Source: Clostridium acetobutylicum ATCC 824 (GTDB taxonomy: Bacteria; Bacillota; Clostridia; Clostridiales; Clostridiaceae). Taken from it: 64,000 nucleotides of DNA. This document shows, in pieces, positions 8,651 through 18,099 of this stretch. The stretch spans positions 1,274,001 through 1,338,000 of the forward strand of contig NC_003030.1 in NCBI RefSeq assembly GCF_000008765.1, written 5' to 3'. The stretch's first letter is position 1. Every line of letters begins with the position of its first letter. Under the pieces are notes generated by a model. It was given only the letters and a program-made list of their open reading frames with translations, was not told where the DNA came from and did not search any database. The position numbers and the translations under genes were made by a program.

Positions 8651-9070
8651 TTAAACTGATGTGCCTGTAGCGTCTACCCATCCTGATAATGATTTATTTG
8701 TCCATATAGGTTTGTTTAGTGTTGTATCAAAAATTGTCATTGGCATTCCATTTATTTCAGGTCTATTCTGAGTAGTACACGCTATAATCTTTTCGCAATT
8801 ATTTTCGGCTGTATTTTTAGCGTCACTAGCTATAGCTTGTGCATTACTAGCTGTTTGAACTGCTAAGGAAACTGAATTTTTCACATCATCTATCGCTGTT
8901 TCTACATTTAATAAATCTTTTTGTGTAGGTATAACAATATTTGTTCCATTATTGCCTATAATAACTTTACCTGTATCTCTAGTTACCATTTGAATTCGAT
9001 CTGGTAACACATCAGGAATTTCATTTTCATAACCCCATGCGCATCTTATAATATCAACATTATTTGCCAT
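8651..9070 (-). CDS. Small fibre-like tail protein
   Basis: A 139-residue protein with an N-terminal beta-type segment (IQMVTRDTGKVIIGNNGTN), a central coiled coil with regular Ala spacing (SLAVQTASNAQAIASDAKNT) and a C-terminal end typical of phage fibres (IFDTTLNKPIWTNKS, then GWVDATGT). It probably forms a short trimeric fibre. It lies between two genes that together resemble a single longer tail protein. Confidence 0.6.
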   Translation of the reverse strand: MANNVDIIRCAWGYENEIPDVLPDRIQMVTRDTGKVIIGNNGTNIVIPTQKDLLNVETAIDDVKNSVSLAVQTASNAQAIASDAKNTAENNCEKIIACTTQNRPEINGMPMTIFDTTLNKPIWTNKSLSGWVDATGTSV

Positions 9071-9075
9071 TTTAA

Positions 9076-9696
9076 TTAACCCTCCTCACCAGATTTTTTT
9101 ATTTTTTCAATTAAATCATTTATATGTCCTTCATCTAGACTGTATCTTTTTTCAACACTTTTATTTATCAAATCTGTAATATGACCACTATCTAAAACCG
9201 ATCCATCAGCTCTTTCAATAATATGACCACCATCAAGCCTATAACTAACAGGATATAAAGCTGCTTGCCAACTCTTAAGTTGTATATTTTCTGCCTGTGA
9301 ATATGTAGCTGTAAAAGAGACTTGCGAAGAAGCAAGCTGAGTTGGTAAAGAGAGATTTATAATAGGGGTTGTCATATTGTAAAAAATCTTTTCTTGAGAT
9401 GTAATAGACTCGTCACCATTCCAGTAAGTTAAAGTCCATTTTATTTCACCCTTAAAAGTTATAGTATTAGCTGATATTTTAACTTCTAAATATTTTTGAT
9501 TTTTTGTTGGTAGTGGAGTGGATAATGAAACTTTTCCACTATCCCACAGAAGAGAGCCATCTACGTTTTTATAGAATTTTAATTGATATGAATCTATTTT
9601 TATACCATTAACTTTTGCAGAAACAACGATATCTTCACTTAAATCTACACAAGAACCATAAGGATACATAAAACTTGGTTGGAAAATTGTTGCCAT
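9076..9696 (-). CDS. Putative distal tail protein
   Basis: A 206-residue protein directly downstream of the tape measure gene, with a strong ribosome site (AGGAGGTT). It contains two beta-sandwich-like segments (KVNGIKIDSYQLKFYKNVDG and IKWTLTYWNGDESITS). The C-terminus carries three near repeats of a short unit (LDGGHI, LDSGHITDLI, LDEGHINDLI). It may be the first half of a split tail protein, see 7902-8606. No enzyme motif is seen. Confidence 0.55.
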   Translation of the reverse strand: MATIFQPSFMYPYGSCVDLSEDIVVSAKVNGIKIDSYQLKFYKNVDGSLLWDSGKVSLSTPLPTKNQKYLEVKISANTITFKGEIKWTLTYWNGDESITSQEKIFYNMTTPIINLSLPTQLASSQVSFTATYSQAENIQLKSWQAALYPVSYRLDGGHIIERADGSVLDSGHITDLINKSVEKRYSLDEGHINDLIEKIKKSGEEG

Positions 9697-9719
9697 TTAA
9701 ATAACCTCCTATTAAAAAG

Positions 9720-9747
9720 AAGTGTTAGATTTTAAAACCTAACACTT
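9720..9747. terminator. Hairpin at the 3' end of the tape measure gene
   Basis: An AAGTGTTAG/CTAACACTT inverted repeat overlaps the tape measure stop codon. There is no long T run after it on the minus strand, so it is more likely an attenuator or RNA-processing or stability hairpin than a full terminator. Confidence 0.5.
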
Positions 9748-12700
9748 TAATAATCTCCTGTTTCAACCATTAGTTCCAAGCTTTTTATTAGTTGTTTTGC
9801 ATCATTCGCTTGGACATTTAGGTTATTTATATGAAAGACTCTTTGATTAGCTAATCCACTAGAATTAGGACTATTTCCATTAACATTTAAACTACTAGGT
9901 AAAATAATTTTTGGTGTTCTTATAGACGCCATTAAATTAGGAATATTCTCAGCAAAATTAACTATACTTTGAGTTTTTTGCGCAGTAACCACCTGATCTC
10001 CTGCATTTAACATTCTCATTTCCTGACCATATTCATTTATTGTAGCCAAACCATTATCTTCAACTTTTCCACCTCTAGCATAACCCACATAAGGTCTCCC
10101 TGCTGCTAAAGCTTTAATGCCTGGAACATTAAATATGTTTCCATAATCATGTTCTATAAGCCTTATACCTGCTGCTATGTTTGATATTGGATTATAAATA
10201 TCATCTGGTAAATTAGGTAAATGCCAGTCTTGCATATTCTCGTCTATTAGTTGCATAAGACCTTTTGAGGGGTGTCCCTCTATAGCATTAATATCCCAAA
10301 GGTTTATACTATTAGGGTCACCACCAGATTCATGTTCAATAATTTGTGTTAATGGTGCAAACCACTCTTCTCCAACACCAGTTAAAGACATGGCGGTTCT
10401 TATCCACTCTGATAAACTTCCGCTTGCTGCTCCACCAGCCACACCTATCGCACTTGAAACTTGAGATTTAATAAATTCTGTTACATCATTATCAGACATA
10501 CCATTTATTAAGCCCTGCATTAAGTAATCACCAATCTCATACATAACCCTACTAGGAGAATGTATCCCAAAGCCTTCCTTAAATTTAGTTATTACTTTCT
10601 GAGTTAGATCTTGAACAATATTTGTAAGGTTATCTTCACTACTCTTTACTCCATTACCTAGTTCAGTAACTAAATCTGAGCCATAAGAAGCACAACTTTT
10701 AGAAAAATCATTTAAAAGTTGTGCTTCTTCAGCAGTTAATAGGTTAATAGGGTCTATAACATTTTGCTTTTCATCAGATATTCCTTGTCCAATATTTTTA
10801 TCACTATTCTTACCATAATTTATTGTATTATTAACAAATTGAGAAATAGTTTTATCTATATCTTGTTGAAATTTTTGTTGTGGAGTTAAAGTTAATTCTT
10901 TATTATCGGTAATTGCATCCCCAATATTTTTTAAGGTATTCTTACTAAAATTTGAAGAATTTTTTTCGAAAGACAGTAAGCTTTTAGTTATATCTTTTAC
11001 TAAAGAAACTATTGGTTTTGCGTTAACAGAAATTTCATTTATATCATTTGAGCTATTTGGGCTAGGGGCTTTTTCTGTTGCCTGATTGCTTGTAATAGAA
11101 CCTAGTTTGTTTAAATTTTCATTATTTATTACCATTGAGCCTTTTGGTAAAAATTGTTTGCTAGATTTTACAACTAATTCTGGTTTACCATCTTCAACTA
11201 AATCATAAAAACCACTTTCAGGAACATAATCAGTTCCATCAACATATCCACCAAGTGCTTCTTCTTTACTTTCATAAGATTGATCAACATTATCTTTTTG
11301 ATTTTGATAATTATTTTCTATTTCATCCATTTTGCTTTGAGCAGATTCTAATTGCCCATTTAAAGTGTCTTCTTGCTGTTTATAATCTTGTTCCTCTTTC
11401 CATTGATCATATTCTTTTTGATCTTCATTTAGTTGTTTTTGTGCTTCATATATAGCATCACTATCAGTAATCCATTGTCCTGTTGTTATGTCCCTAACAG
11501 TTTTTTCTGTTTGGGCATTTTCTAATTTTTGCTTATCCTCAAGAAGTTTGTTTTCATATTCTTGTTGTTCATTGTTAGATTCTTGAAGGGCATGTTTTTT
11601 TTCTAATTCATCTAGTTGAGATTTATACATATCTATTATTTCTTGCTGGTGTTGTTTTTCTATCTTATAGCTTGATTCCAAAGCTTCATCCATGTGTTTT
11701 TTTTCTTCTTCGAGACTCTTTCTCTGTTGCTCTTCAGCCTTTCTTTGAGCTTCTTCAGCCTTTCTCTGAGTTTCTTCTCGTTGACGTTCAGCTTTTTCTT
11801 CAGCTTCTTGCTGTTTTTTTTCAGCTTTTTCCTCAGCCTTTTCTGCTTTTTCCTCAGCCTTTTCTGCCGCATCTTCAGATGCATAGTCACCAATGTTATC
11901 TGAATCTACTGTATTCATTGATGAGTCAGCAGCACTTTGAGCTTGTTCAAACAGCTTGTCAATTTCCTTTGAAGCTTCCTTTAGGGAATCAATTTCCTCT
12001 TGTAATGCTTTTATTCTTTCTTTTGCGTTTTTTTGAGCCTTAGAAGTTAAAGCTTGACCAGCCTTTATCTCTAAAGTTGAAGCATTTATTTTTACTTTTG
12101 CCTTTGCAGCTATCATTTTTGCTTCTTTAGTATAATAACCTATACGATATTGAGCTTGTTTCTGAGTAACAGCAGTATTGCCATCCTCTATCATGGTTGT
12201 AGATTTTGAACTACCTAATTTTATTTTTTCTAATTCTTTATAGGTATTACCTTCTGATTTTAATATTTTTATAATTTCTTTTTCTTTATTCCCAGCTTTA
12301 AGAGTTACATTTCCATTTTTATCTGTTACAGTACTAAGCCCTTTTATTTTATTTGCTAAATCCTGAGCGATTTTACCAACTTGCTTTTTAGCATCAGCTA
12401 ATTCTTTGGATGAACCTTTATTCTTACTTATTTGTCTCTGTAGCTTTGTATATTGCTGATATTCTGCTCCCAATTTTGAGTAATTCTTTTGTTCTGCCAT
12501 TTGCATTTGCGCATATGACATAACTACAGTATTTTTAAAAGAACTAATTCCCTGTTGTATTTTACTATACAATTGTTTAGTATTATTTAAATATGGTACT
12601 AACTCTTGATGATTTTTTTTTATATCAGCTACAGATTGTGCATCAAGTTTGTTATTTCTTTCAATTTGATTTGAATACGATAAATATGATTTGTAGCTAT

Positions 12701-15700
12701 TTGTAGTAGATTGTATGGCTTTATTTATTTTTTCTTGTGCTTGTTGCAATTCCTTATCATTTAATATAGCATCTTTAACTACAGCATTTCCTTTTATAAA
12801 GGCTTCAGTATCCTTTTGTAGAGCTGAAGCGTTTTTTATAATAGTGTCTCCATTCTTATCTGTTGATAAAGTTAAATCACCAAATACTAAGGCTAGTTGT
12901 TGTGCTAAACCTTTTTGCTTTTGTGATTCCAAGGCTGTTTTATCTGATTGTTTATATAAAGTAACATAGGATTGTATTAGCTGTCCTATAGAAGTTTTTG
13001 CTTTATCTGAATTCTCTGTAAGATCTCTAGCAACACCCTCAATACTTTTATTATTAGCAATTTGTTCAGATGCTTCTGATAAGAGCTTGATTTTACCAGT
13101 AGTTTTATCATAAGAATATCCAGTAGTGTCTAAATTTTTTTGAGTTTCACTTATTACCTTATTTACTTTGTTTAGTTCACTTTGAAAATCTTTAAGTTTT
13201 CCTGTATCGCCTAATGAATTTCCCCATTTATCATTTTTTTTAGATTTATTTACAGAATTGATTTTGCCTTCTAGTTCTGCTTTTCTTTTTAAAGCATTTT
13301 CTAAAGTTGATTGTTCCTTCTCTAAATTTTTATAATCGTCATTATCTGCTGTGATAGAGTTGTCCTTCATGGCTTTTGTTAAATCTTCATAGCCCTGTTT
13401 TAATTTATCTACTTTTTGCTTTTGCTCTTCATGTTTTTCGATAATGTCTGATATAGCCATAGACAAACCTATAGTTAATGCACCAACAATACCACCTAAT
13501 GCTAAATTAAGTCCCATGGTACTTAAAGTAGCTGACTTTTGAGCAACAGAAAGCGCATTATTTGCAGAACTAGCTTCTTCTGCTGAAACAGTAGTCGCTT
13601 TCATTTTTATTTGCATTGCTTCTAAGGCTTCTGACGCTTCTTCTTCTGTCATTGTTCCTGCTGCGACCTTAGCTTTTAAGTTTTCTTCTGCTGCTGCAAA
13701 TATATCTACTTGAGCCTTACTTAAACCTACCTTTTGTCTAATAACATCTAAAATTGTTGCGGATTCTTCCAAAGTTATATTACCTGATGCGACATCTCTT
13801 TGTACGCTTTTTACAGCAGAACTGTAAGCTTTTATGGAAGCAGTTGATTCACCACCATGATCATTAAACAACTGTTTCCATGATTTCCCTGTTATAGCGT
13901 TAGAAGCAAAATTTAAACCTTTTATTGCTAAGGCTACTTGAGGAATAAGCAATAAAAGTGAACCAAAACCCTTATTTACTCCTTCTAGAGCTTGAACAAC
14001 ATCATTTGCACCATTTACAACGGTTCTAATTTCTGTCAATCCACCACTTTGACCAAGAGTAACAAAAAATTCTTTTACCGAAGCTTCAAGAACTTTTACT
14101 TGTTTTTCTACAGTACTCATTGCTTGAGCGTTCTTTTTAGCAGAATAACCAGCACTATTGGCAGATTGTTTAGCGAATTTATCAACATCTTTCCAATTCT
14201 TCGCTAAAACATCAATCCAGTCTTTTCTCATTGTCCCACCCAAAGCATCTAAAATACTATTGCTCTGAGTAGTGTTATCTCCAAATTTATCGAGTGCTGA
14301 AGAAACTTCTTTTACTATATCTCCAAAATCTTTAAAATGGTCTTTATCTTTCATTACTTCAATACCATAACCTCTTAAAGTCTCTAATGTTTTGGGGCGT
14401 TCAAGTCTATTTTCCATAGACTTTAAAGCATCACCTATTTCGTTTCCACTTTTCCCAGTATTGTCAGCTAGCACAGCAGTAATACCATTTAATTGATTTA
14501 AACTAATACCCATATCTTTTGATGTCATACCAGCTTTATCTGTAACCTGAGCAAAATCTGCGGTTTTTGCCATGCTAATATCTGCGGTTTTATTCCAGCT
14601 ATCCAAAACTTTTTCTGAGTCAGAAAAATTAATTCCTAATTGCTTCATTGATGATACTAACAATTGAACCATCTCATTAGAGTTTGTAATTTCACTAGTA
14701 TTTAACCCTAATGAAACAGTCTTTGTCATACTTTCTAAGTCTTTTTTAGCACTAACACCTTGTGCAGCTAAGCTTGACATAGCACTTTGTATACCCCCAA
14801 GATCCTGTCCAAATTCTTTTGAGGTTCTAACTGCATATTGTCCAAAATCTTGTAGACTTTTTTTATTACTATCTAAGACTCTACCTAGGTCTACAAGGTT
14901 TTTTTCATACTCTGTATTGGTGCTAATCGCATTTCTAATTTCTCCCGTTACTGATGCAATAACAACAGCAGAACCAGCGTAAGCTGCTGAAATTTTCATT
15001 CTATCAAGAAAAGTGTTATTTGCGTTTCCTGATCCCATTGCTAAACTTGATTTACTTGATATCTGAGAAATACTTTCTGATAACTTTAAATACGCAGAAC
15101 TATTAGCTTGAATTTGAGTGTACTCTTTAAGTTCTGCAACCCTTTGTTTTTCTAGTTGCTCTGTAATCTTTTGTCTATCTCTATATTCTTGTTCTAAACT
15201 TTTATTTATAGCTGTAGCTTGATTCTCTTCAATAATTCTTCGTTCTTGTTCTCTAGCATTTATTGTTTTTGAAATTTCTGATTCAATCTTTTGTCTATCT
15301 TTTTCTTCTTGGTCTAATTGTTTGTTTATATTTTTAGCTTGATTCTCTTCAATAGTTCTTCGTTCTTCTTCTCTAGCATTTATTGTTTTTTTAATCGCCG
15401 CTTGAATTTCATTACGAGCTTTTTCTTCTTTTTCAAGATTTTCGGTAACTTTTGTAACTGATCCTTTATCTAAAATTTCTCCATTCTCATTAATTTCTAA
15501 GTTCTTTATTTCCTGATATTTTCTGCCCAATTCGTCTATTTGCTCTGTTATTTGTTTGAATGTGTTTGCTCCGTTTTTTGCTTCTTCTGATGTTCCTTTA
15601 TAAAATTTTGTGATTTTTGTTGTATTCGAATCAAGTGTTATTCCAAGTTTGCTTAATTGTTCTTCTATATTCCTAAAAATATCTGAATCAAAAGATTTTC

Positions 15701-15905
15701 CAGATGCAGTCTTTAGCTTTTCGAATTCTGCTTCTATAGAACGAAGAACTTCTATGGATTTTTTACCACTTTCAATATCTATAGAGTCGATTTTTACCTT
15801 AGATAAATCTTCTAAGATTTTATTAGCCTGACTTATATCTTCTTTTAGTTTATTTAAATCTAAGGTTAATCTACCAATAAACTTTTCACCGTTATTAGAT
15901 TCCAT
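9747..15905 (-). CDS. Tape measure protein with lytic transglycosylase domain
   Basis: A 2052-residue protein, the longest in the window. The N-terminal third is coiled coil with tandem repeats of about 40 residues (EEERRTIEENQAKNINK / EQERRIIEENQATAINK). A TMP core domain lies around residues 300-640 and hydrophobic stretches near 660-690 and 800-820. A second charged coiled coil occupies about 1320-1500. Near residues 1840-1950 is an SLT-type transglycosylase: catalytic Glu in QIIEHESGGDP, then GLMQLI and YNPISNIAAGIRLI. It sets tail length and opens peptidoglycan during DNA entry. A lytic domain inside the tape measure is also a feature of SPbeta YomI. Confidence 0.95.
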   Translation of the reverse strand: MESNNGEKFIGRLTLDLNKLKEDISQANKILEDLSKVKIDSIDIESGKKSIEVLRSIEAEFEKLKTASGKSFDSDIFRNIEEQLSKLGITLDSNTTKITKFYKGTSEEAKNGANTFKQITEQIDELGRKYQEIKNLEINENGEILDKGSVTKVTENLEKEEKARNEIQAAIKKTINAREEERRTIEENQAKNINKQLDQEEKDRQKIESEISKTINAREQERRIIEENQATAINKSLEQEYRDRQKITEQLEKQRVAELKEYTQIQANSSAYLKLSESISQISSKSSLAMGSGNANNTFLDRMKISAAYAGSAVVIASVTGEIRNAISTNTEYEKNLVDLGRVLDSNKKSLQDFGQYAVRTSKEFGQDLGGIQSAMSSLAAQGVSAKKDLESMTKTVSLGLNTSEITNSNEMVQLLVSSMKQLGINFSDSEKVLDSWNKTADISMAKTADFAQVTDKAGMTSKDMGISLNQLNGITAVLADNTGKSGNEIGDALKSMENRLERPKTLETLRGYGIEVMKDKDHFKDFGDIVKEVSSALDKFGDNTTQSNSILDALGGTMRKDWIDVLAKNWKDVDKFAKQSANSAGYSAKKNAQAMSTVEKQVKVLEASVKEFFVTLGQSGGLTEIRTVVNGANDVVQALEGVNKGFGSLLLLIPQVALAIKGLNFASNAITGKSWKQLFNDHGGESTASIKAYSSAVKSVQRDVASGNITLEESATILDVIRQKVGLSKAQVDIFAAAEENLKAKVAAGTMTEEEASEALEAMQIKMKATTVSAEEASSANNALSVAQKSATLSTMGLNLALGGIVGALTIGLSMAISDIIEKHEEQKQKVDKLKQGYEDLTKAMKDNSITADNDDYKNLEKEQSTLENALKRKAELEGKINSVNKSKKNDKWGNSLGDTGKLKDFQSELNKVNKVISETQKNLDTTGYSYDKTTGKIKLLSEASEQIANNKSIEGVARDLTENSDKAKTSIGQLIQSYVTLYKQSDKTALESQKQKGLAQQLALVFGDLTLSTDKNGDTIIKNASALQKDTEAFIKGNAVVKDAILNDKELQQAQEKINKAIQSTTNSYKSYLSYSNQIERNNKLDAQSVADIKKNHQELVPYLNNTKQLYSKIQQGISSFKNTVVMSYAQMQMAEQKNYSKLGAEYQQYTKLQRQISKNKGSSKELADAKKQVGKIAQDLANKIKGLSTVTDKNGNVTLKAGNKEKEIIKILKSEGNTYKELEKIKLGSSKSTTMIEDGNTAVTQKQAQYRIGYYTKEAKMIAAKAKVKINASTLEIKAGQALTSKAQKNAKERIKALQEEIDSLKEASKEIDKLFEQAQSAADSSMNTVDSDNIGDYASEDAAEKAEEKAEKAEEKAEKKQQEAEEKAERQREETQRKAEEAQRKAEEQQRKSLEEEKKHMDEALESSYKIEKQHQQEIIDMYKSQLDELEKKHALQESNNEQQEYENKLLEDKQKLENAQTEKTVRDITTGQWITDSDAIYEAQKQLNEDQKEYDQWKEEQDYKQQEDTLNGQLESAQSKMDEIENNYQNQKDNVDQSYESKEEALGGYVDGTDYVPESGFYDLVEDGKPELVVKSSKQFLPKGSMVINNENLNKLGSITSNQATEKAPSPNSSNDINEISVNAKPIVSLVKDITKSLLSFEKNSSNFSKNTLKNIGDAITDNKELTLTPQQKFQQDIDKTISQFVNNTINYGKNSDKNIGQGISDEKQNVIDPINLLTAEEAQLLNDFSKSCASYGSDLVTELGNGVKSSEDNLTNIVQDLTQKVITKFKEGFGIHSPSRVMYEIGDYLMQGLINGMSDNDVTEFIKSQVSSAIGVAGGAASGSLSEWIRTAMSLTGVGEEWFAPLTQIIEHESGGDPNSINLWDINAIEGHPSKGLMQLIDENMQDWHLPNLPDDIYNPISNIAAGIRLIEHDYGNIFNVPGIKALAAGRPYVGYARGGKVEDNGLATINEYGQEMRMLNAGDQVVTAQKTQSIVNFAENIPNLMASIRTPKIILPSSLNVNGNSPNSSGLANQRVFHINNLNVQANDAKQLIKSLELMVETGDY

Positions 15906-15934
15906 TAAAAATCACTTCCTTTTAAAAGATAAAA

Positions 15935-15962
15935 TTGACATTATGTAAAAAATATGTATAAT
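15935..15962 (+). promoter_or_regulatory. Sigma-A type promoter for the plus-strand insert gene
   Basis: A perfect TTGACA (15935-15940) and a perfect TATAAT (15957-15962) are separated by 16 bases, 25 bases upstream of the ATG at 15988. It is oriented against the surrounding late operon. Confidence 0.8.
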
Positions 15963-15987
15963 TCAAAATGAGAGGGAGGTAATAAAA

Positions 15988-16257
15988 ATGATTATTCTAG
16001 CAATTGTTTTGCTGATATGTTGTTTTTTATTAGGAGCAATTTTTCCTTATGTACTGGTTTTTTCACCAGCAATTATAATTTTTATAGTTGGGATAAAATT
16101 CAATTGGAATAGTGATTTTACAGGACTACTTACAGTTTCTTTTTTAATAATAGAGAGTTTTATATTTTTTAAATTACTTAAAAAGAAAAATGTTGTACCA
16201 TATCGTTCAAAAGAAACAGAGGAATTATTTTTTAAAAAGGATAAAAAAACCAAGTGA
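15988..16257 (+). CDS. Small two-helix membrane protein, lysogenic 'moron' gene
   Basis: An 89-residue protein with a strong ribosome site (GGGAGG). Two or three transmembrane helices cover residues 2-33 and 44-64, followed by a Lys-rich cytoplasmic tail. It is the only plus-strand gene in a 38-kb minus-strand block. It has its own consensus promoter and a terminator straight after the stop, the classic layout of a gene expressed in the lysogen. I do not recognise the family. Possible roles are superinfection exclusion or a change to the cell envelope, but nothing in the sequence proves either. Confidence 0.8.
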   Translation: MIILAIVLLICCFLLGAIFPYVLVFSPAIIIFIVGIKFNWNSDFTGLLTVSFLIIESFIFFKLLKKKNVVPYRSKETEELFFKKDKKTK

Positions 16258-16276
16258 AAATTCACTCGGTTTTTTA
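16244..16276. terminator. Bidirectional terminator
   Basis: A stem AACCAAGTGAA / TTCACTCGGTT with one mismatch is flanked by A-rich and T-rich tracts. It ends the plus-strand insert gene and overlaps the end of the frameshifted tail chaperone on the minus strand. Confidence 0.75.
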
Positions 16277-16881
16277 TTAGATAAGAGGCTGTATATTTTT
16301 TATATCATTTAAAGTTAGCTTATGTTTTTGCTTCTTTTGGCTTTTAGATAATTTAAATTCTATAGGATTATATTCCTGTATTATTTTGACTGCATCTTTA
16401 GCATAAGAATTTCCTATTAAGCCTTTTATCCCATCATATCTTACTTTTAAGCTTAAATCAACGATACAATCTTTAAAAAATACATACGAAAAGTTATCTA
16501 TTTCTGATTCTGTAAATCCACAATGGACTCCAAGTAAAGAATAACCTCGTCTAAGAGTTATTCCTTCATCATTGGAGTCCTTTTTTCGTTTTTTTTCTGT
16601 TCATCATCAATTTCATTTATTTTCTTTGTTTCTTCTAGTATTTCTTTGAGAATAGGACTGTTCAAATTATCAATTAATTCTTTTGGAAGCTCTTCCTTAT
16701 CAAAAACTGCCTTTAAAAAATTTATAATAATGGTTTCCCCATCAACAAATTTGCTTACAAGATTTAAAAAACCATATTTTTTAATAAGCAAATAATCAGC
16801 ATAAAAGTTCTGTTTTATATATTTCATTTTTACAGGTTTTATCTCGTATTCTTTATTACCTATTCCTATTTTTTGTCCCAT
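16277..16881 (-). CDS. Tail assembly chaperone, long product made by -1 frameshift (gpGT-type)
   Basis: The short frame at 16558-16881 ends shortly after the heptamer A AAA AAC (16594-16588), a classic -1 slippery site in the correct phase. After a -1 shift the reading continues without stop through RKKDSNDEGITLRRGYSLL to a TAA at 16277. The joined product would have about 200 residues. In lambda and many other siphophages the chaperone pair encoded just before the tape measure gene is made exactly this way. No start codon with a ribosome site precedes the downstream frame, which supports frameshifting. Confidence 0.82.
16558..16881 (-). CDS. Tail assembly chaperone, short product (gpG-type)
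   Basis: A 107-residue protein (start MGQKIGIGNKEYEIKPVKMK) preceded by AGGAGG, between the major tail protein and tape measure genes. The size, position and the slippery site near its end identify it as the short form of the tail chaperone, which coats the tape measure during tail assembly. Charged C-terminus (DDEQKKNEKR). See the long form for the frameshift. Confidence 0.8.
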   Translation of the reverse strand: MGQKIGIGNKEYEIKPVKMKYIKQNFYADYLLIKKYGFLNLVSKFVDGETIIINFLKAVFDKEELPKELIDNLNSPILKEILEETKKINEIDDEQKKNEKRTPMMKE

Positions 16882-16920
16882 TTTTTTCCTCCTAAAATAT
16901 TATTTGATTTTATATGTATA

Positions 16921-16944
16921 AAGACAAGGCTTATACCTTGTCTT
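16921..16944. terminator. Hairpin after the major tail protein gene
   Basis: AAGACAAGG/CCTTGTCTT stem with a 6-base loop overlapping the stop codon of the major tail protein gene. It probably lowers read-through so that the tail protein is made in excess over the genes that follow. Confidence 0.6.
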
Positions 16945-18046
16945 AAGATGTGGCAGTAGTAAATGATGTTGTGAAATTGTCTCCTAATCTATTCCCTGCT
17001 AAATCTGTAACGTCTCCACTTACTGTTGCTAAATACTTTGTAGCAGTATTTAAAGCAACATTAGGCTTTAATGTTACAGTCATTCTATCATCTGATAGTG
17101 TTAAAGTACCCTTTATATTTGAACCATCAGTACTTATAAGAGAAAATTTAGATAGAGTTACTGTAGCAGGATCAATAGGCTCATTAAATGTCCAAATTAT
17201 ATCATTAGTTGCTGAAGTGGATTTATCTGCTGGAACTACTGATAATATAGCTGGAGGAATTGTATCTACAGTATTAGAAATTGGCTTAAATCTAATATCA
17301 TACATTTTTTTATCTGGTCTTTTAGGATCAAGACCATTAATTTGTACATCAAATGTTGATGCAGTCTTATAATTACCTCCAACCTTTGTTGATTGGAGAA
17401 TCTTTGCTTTATAAATTATAATTTGTAAATAACCTGTAATTTCTTGTTCATCTTCTTCGCTTCCAGCATAAACAGGGAAATCAATAATAACTTCCCCTGA
17501 TTTTGGGAAATCATCTGTTTGTACAGATAAAGAAGTAATATTGTCTACATCTATAGTATAAGATGGGGATACAATTGTACCTTTATCAGAAGGAGGTAAT
17601 TCAACAATTGTTGAACTTTTTCCTATACTAACTTTAAATTGTCCTTCTCCAACATTTCCATCAGCAATTTGTTCATATCCATTTATCCTTAAAGAACCAT
17701 CTTTTACAATATCGTTTATAGTAATTTTTCCTTCGTCATTTACTTGGTATGAATCTCCAAAAATTTCAAACTCGCTTTTTCCTTGTGATACACTACCACC
17801 ACTTGCAATTGCAAGAGAAGACATATTCATTTCTGCATCTGTGAATTTTCCTGTTATACTTTTGCTTTTATCTATTTCTGCTAAATTATAAAAGCTCCAT
17901 CCACCTGTTACCTTTAATGTATCTCCTCCAAAAGTTATTTCTCCAGAAGTAGCTGTAAGATTAGTATAAGTGGCTCTGGTTTTTCGTGATCTTATCAATA
18001 CGTTTGGAGCATCTGCAATAAAACCTGTTACATTTTTTTCTGACAT
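16943..18046 (-). CDS. Major tail protein with C-terminal Ig-like domain
   Basis: A 367-residue protein with a strong ribosome site (AAGGAGG). Residues 1-265 have the beta-rich, Gly- and Ser-rich pattern of tail tube proteins (TNLTATSGEITFGGDTLKV). Residues 266-367 form a Big_5/SbsA-type Ig-like domain (PPAILSVVPADKSTSA, WTFNEPIDPATVT, DLAGNRLGDNF). Such extra domains decorate the tail surface and may bind carbohydrates on the host. It is flanked by the tail terminator-like genes upstream and the tail chaperones downstream, as expected. A hairpin at its 3' end fits high expression. Confidence 0.88.
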   Translation of the reverse strand: MSEKNVTGFIADAPNVLIRSRKTRATYTNLTATSGEITFGGDTLKVTGGWSFYNLAEIDKSKSITGKFTDAEMNMSSLAIASGGSVSQGKSEFEIFGDSYQVNDEGKITINDIVKDGSLRINGYEQIADGNVGEGQFKVSIGKSSTIVELPPSDKGTIVSPSYTIDVDNITSLSVQTDDFPKSGEVIIDFPVYAGSEEDEQEITGYLQIIIYKAKILQSTKVGGNYKTASTFDVQINGLDPKRPDKKMYDIRFKPISNTVDTIPPAILSVVPADKSTSATNDIIWTFNEPIDPATVTLSKFSLISTDGSNIKGTLTLSDDRMTVTLKPNVALNTATKYLATVSGDVTDLAGNRLGDNFTTSFTTATS

Positions 18047-18067
18047 TAACCTTCCTCCTTAAAAAAT

Positions 18068-18099
18068 AAAAGTTTATGAGTTAATTCCCATAAACTTTT
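18068..18099. terminator. Hairpin upstream of the major tail protein gene
   Basis: AAAAGTTTATG/CATAAACTTTT stem with a 10-base loop and a T-rich side, between the preceding connector gene and the tail protein gene. Possible attenuator or processing site. Confidence 0.5.

Noticed and set aside
11660..12043. Long frames on both strands over the tape measure coiled coil
   Set aside because: They are by-products of Lys/Glu/Ala-rich repetitive codons in the tape measure gene.
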